From positions 6,732 to 70,731 of the forward strand of contig DBGM01000037.1 in assembly GCA_002295885.1 (NCBI GenBank): 64,000 bases of DNA, read 5' to 3'. The notes under the pieces were generated by a model. It was not told the origin of the DNA. It saw only the letters and a list, made by a program, of their open reading frames with translations, and made no database searches. The position numbers were made by a program, and so were the translations under genes. Source of the DNA: Phycisphaerales bacterium UBA854. Lineage in GTDB: Bacteria; Planctomycetota; Phycisphaerae; Phycisphaerales; SM1A02. Shown here piece by piece: positions 62,438 to 64,000 of the stretch. The first letter of the stretch is position 1. Each line of letters begins with the position of its first letter.

Positions 62438-64000
62438 TTACGGAGCCGCGTTGCCGACGCTGAAGGTGTAGCCTTCAGAACCGGTTCCGCACGTCCACGT
62501 GACGTCCCATTCGATGGGAGCAACCAGAACGACGTTGTCACCAGCGGGCCATTCCAGATCGCCGACGGTGGTGAAACCGGCGGAGTTCTGGTAGCCGTTG
62601 TTGCTGGAGTCGGTCAGGTTGAAGAGCACGCAGATCTTCGGGGCGGAGCTGCCGATGCTGATGGTGAAGTTGCCACCAGCGTCCACTTCGGCGTTCTCGT
62701 ACCAATCGAGGTCACGATAGGTACCGCCAGTGGGTCCGTCGACATAGACGGAGGCTTCGCCGCACACGGATGCACCGAAGGTGTATCCGGTGAAGCTCTG
62801 GACAGCCTGGTTGATGCCGCCGTTGCAGTCTTCGCCGTCGGTGTTGAAACCATCGACGGGGCAGACGCAGGCGAATCCGTTGGTACCGAGCATGTCGGTC
62901 TCAAGCTCATCGCCAGCAGCACAGCCGAGGTACGGCTGCGGGCAGGTGACATCAGCACAGAGCTGACCTTCGCCCCAGAGGCCACCGAGCGTGTTGACGC
63001 ATTCATCGAAGGTGTAGTTGTCACCTTCGCAGTTTCCTGCGACACAGCATGCGCCGACGGCGGATGCGGCCGAGAATGCCACGTTCAGCGTACCTGCACC
63101 AGTTGCACCGTTCCAACCGCCGAGACGGATGTAGTAGGTGGTTCCTCCAGTTGCCTGGAAGTTGACGATTGCAGAGTAGTACTGCTGGCACCCGCTGAAC
63201 GAACCCGATGCATCATCGCCGTTGCAGGCGACCTGGACCAGGTTAGCGCAGTCACCCGTGTACAGCACCATGGAGGTGTCGTACGAGGCGGCATCGCAGG
63301 TGTCAATCGTCAGCGATCCGTCTTCGGCCGGCGTGTACGAGAACCAAACGTCAGGCGAAGAAGCCCAATCGAGGAAGGTGTCTGCACAGTCGGTGTCATC
63401 GGGATCAGGCAGTTCAGCAGTTGCGAACGTGGTGTCAAAGGCATTGGCGCCCAGGACGGCTTCGGTTGCGTCTTCACACAGGTTGTTGGCCGGCGTGGGA
63501 TCGCAATCGACATCGAAGCAGAACGAACCATTGCCCTGCCAGGTGCCGCCGAAGCTTTCGCAGTCGAGCTGGCCGGGAACTTCCTGACAGAGGTCCGTTC
63601 CGAGGCAGCAAGCGCCCGGAGCAAACGGTTCGCAGGAGACGTTCATCGTGCCAGAACCCGTGGTGCCATCGGTGTATCCACCCACACGAATGATGTAGGA
63701 GGAGCCAGCCGTTGCGCCGAAGGTGACCAGCGACGTGAAGTCGGCACAGCCGTCGCCGTCATCGTTACAAGCCACGACATTGGTCATGTCGCAGGTGTCG
63801 TAGATGATGACGCGCGAGTCGTAGTCGACGGTGTCGCAGAGGCTGACGGTCACGATGCCTTCGCAGGATGCGGTGTACGAGAAGTACACGTCGTTGAAGA
63901 CGTCGGGGTTGTCGAAGTTCTCCTCGACACAGCCTTCGAAGTTCGAAGGGCCGTCGGTGGTTGCGTTGACGGTGCTGACAGCAGTCTCGCCATCGGTGAT
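62438..64000 (-). CDS. large Cys-rich repeat surface protein, 3' part (5' end beyond window)
   Basis: At least 521 codons are open to the right edge, so the N-terminus lies outside. Two beta-sandwich repeats of the pre-peptidase/CUB-like kind are visible (about 63631-64000 and 63071-63484), each with W/YFSYT, CD...YD, and YIIRVGG or YYIRLGG. Each is followed by a Cys-rich knot GACC...C...GG.W.G.G..C..V.C (63503-63616 and 62942-63055). A different C-terminal beta domain ends the chain. No sorting signal is recognised. The base composition is visibly less GC-rich than the neighbours. An extracellular or surface role is inferred. Confidence 0.8.
   Translation of the reverse strand: MTDGETAVSTVNATTDGPSNFEGCVEENFDNPDVFNDVYFSYTASCEGIVTVSLCDTVDYDSRVIIYDTCDMTNVVACNDDGDGCADFTSLVTFGATAGSSYIIRVGGYTDGTTGSGTMNVSCEPFAPGACCLGTDLCQEVPGQLDCESFGGTWQGNGSFCFDVDCDPTPANNLCEDATEAVLGANAFDTTFATAELPDPDDTDCADTFLDWASSPDVWFSYTPAEDGSLTIDTCDAASYDTSMVLYTGDCANLVQVACNGDDASGSFSGCQQYYSAIVNFQATGGTTYYIRLGGWNGATGAGTLNVAFSAASAVGACCVAGNCEGDNYTFDECVNTLGGLWGEGQLCADVTCPQPYLGCAAGDELETDMLGTNGFACVCPVDGFNTDGEDCNGGINQAVQSFTGYTFGASVCGEASVYVDGPTGGTYRDLDWYENAEVDAGGNFTISIGSSAPKICVLFNLTDSSNNGYQNSAGFTTVGDLEWPAGDNVVLVAPIEWDVTWTCGTGSEGYTFSVGNAAP
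62942..63055 (-). repeat. Cys-rich module, copy 2
   Basis: This copy encodes GACCVAGNCEG ... DECVNTLGGLWGEGQLC and ends VTC. It shares the Cys spacing and GG.W.G.G..C core with copy 1 at 63503-63616 (GACCLGTDLCQE ... CESFGGTWQGNGSFC). Both follow a beta-sandwich repeat. Confidence 0.7.
63503..63616 (-). repeat. Cys-rich module, copy 1
   Basis: This copy encodes GACCLGTDLCQE ... CESFGGTWQGNGSFC and ends VDC. It is homologous to the copy at 62942-63055. The spacing of six Cys suggests three disulfides. Confidence 0.7.

Noticed and set aside
1..64000. CRISPR arrays, insertion sequences, integrases, prophage genes
   Set aside because: No repeat-spacer array, transposase, terminal inverted repeats or phage module was found on either strand.

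Overview
The window reads as a stretch of high-GC chromosome from a Planctomycetota bacterium, most likely of the class Phycisphaerae. This is an inference from gene content: a DUF1570-type HExxH protein, repeated Cys-rich GACC...C surface modules, a CPECGYDLTG zinc ribbon on a membrane protein, McsA/McsB, and Kdo/LPS-type outer-membrane genes. No phage, transposon, IS or CRISPR is visible. Coding density is extreme, and no gene-free stretch exceeds 300 bases. All twelve convergent gene pairs meet within -20 to +10 bases.

Layout. 1-5 kb: dxr (partial), rseP, an SDR oxidoreductase, a terminator, a diguanylate cyclase, smpB and tRNA-Leu(GAG). 5-12 kb: queE, nuoC, a Kdo/LPS block (an LptC/LptA-like giant, kdsC, kpsF) and scpA. 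12-20 kb: rluB, a YihY-type membrane protein, a DUF1570 protein, a STAS protein, nuoB, purH, a beta-propeller protein and ribE. 20-28 kb: an RsbU-type phosphatase, a DUF192 lipoprotein, gluQ, phhB, mcsA-mcsB, kdsA, a DUF1444 protein, a pabA/trpG glutaminase and a small unknown gene. 28-33 kb: a tightly coupled rhomboid-TPR/trpF/amidohydrolase/moaC/lipoprotein operon, then citrate synthase with a structured leader. 33-39 kb: an FG-GAP secreted protein divergent from a trypsin-like protease, and a Met-rich secreted protein. 39-43 kb: mlaE with a STAS/anti-sigma-kinase pair, guaA and a PIN-TRAM membrane protein. 43-49 kb: SRP RNA, dnaX, ybaB, recR, rpoN, frr and pyrH. 49.5-59.4 kb: an eight-gene overlapping operon built around a von Willebrand A protein, an ExbB/TolQ subunit and two ExbD subunits. 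59-64 kb: an unknown gene, a response regulator, two tiny overlapping genes with a terminator, a zinc-ribbon membrane protein, and the 3' end of a large Cys-rich surface protein.

The genes serve several linked jobs: outer membrane and LPS (kdsA, kdsC, kpsF, LptC/A-like, mlaE, ExbB/D), envelope proteolysis (rseP, rhomboid, trypsin-like protease), replication/repair (dnaX-ybaB-recR), queuosine tRNA modification (queE, gluQ), and regulated signalling (GGDEF, receiver, RsbU/STAS/RsbW parts, rpoN, McsAB).

The best candidate for an undescribed system is the VWA-ExbB-ExbD-ExbD-TPR-(J-like/TM) operon at 49.5-59.4 kb. Other points of note are the A10 slippery site in a dnaX that also lacks its zinc module, a recurring -10 box placed 6-9 bases before start codons (probable leaderless transcripts), an LptA/LptC-like protein of 1056 residues, the gltA leader, and an overlapping pair of tiny genes near 61 kb.
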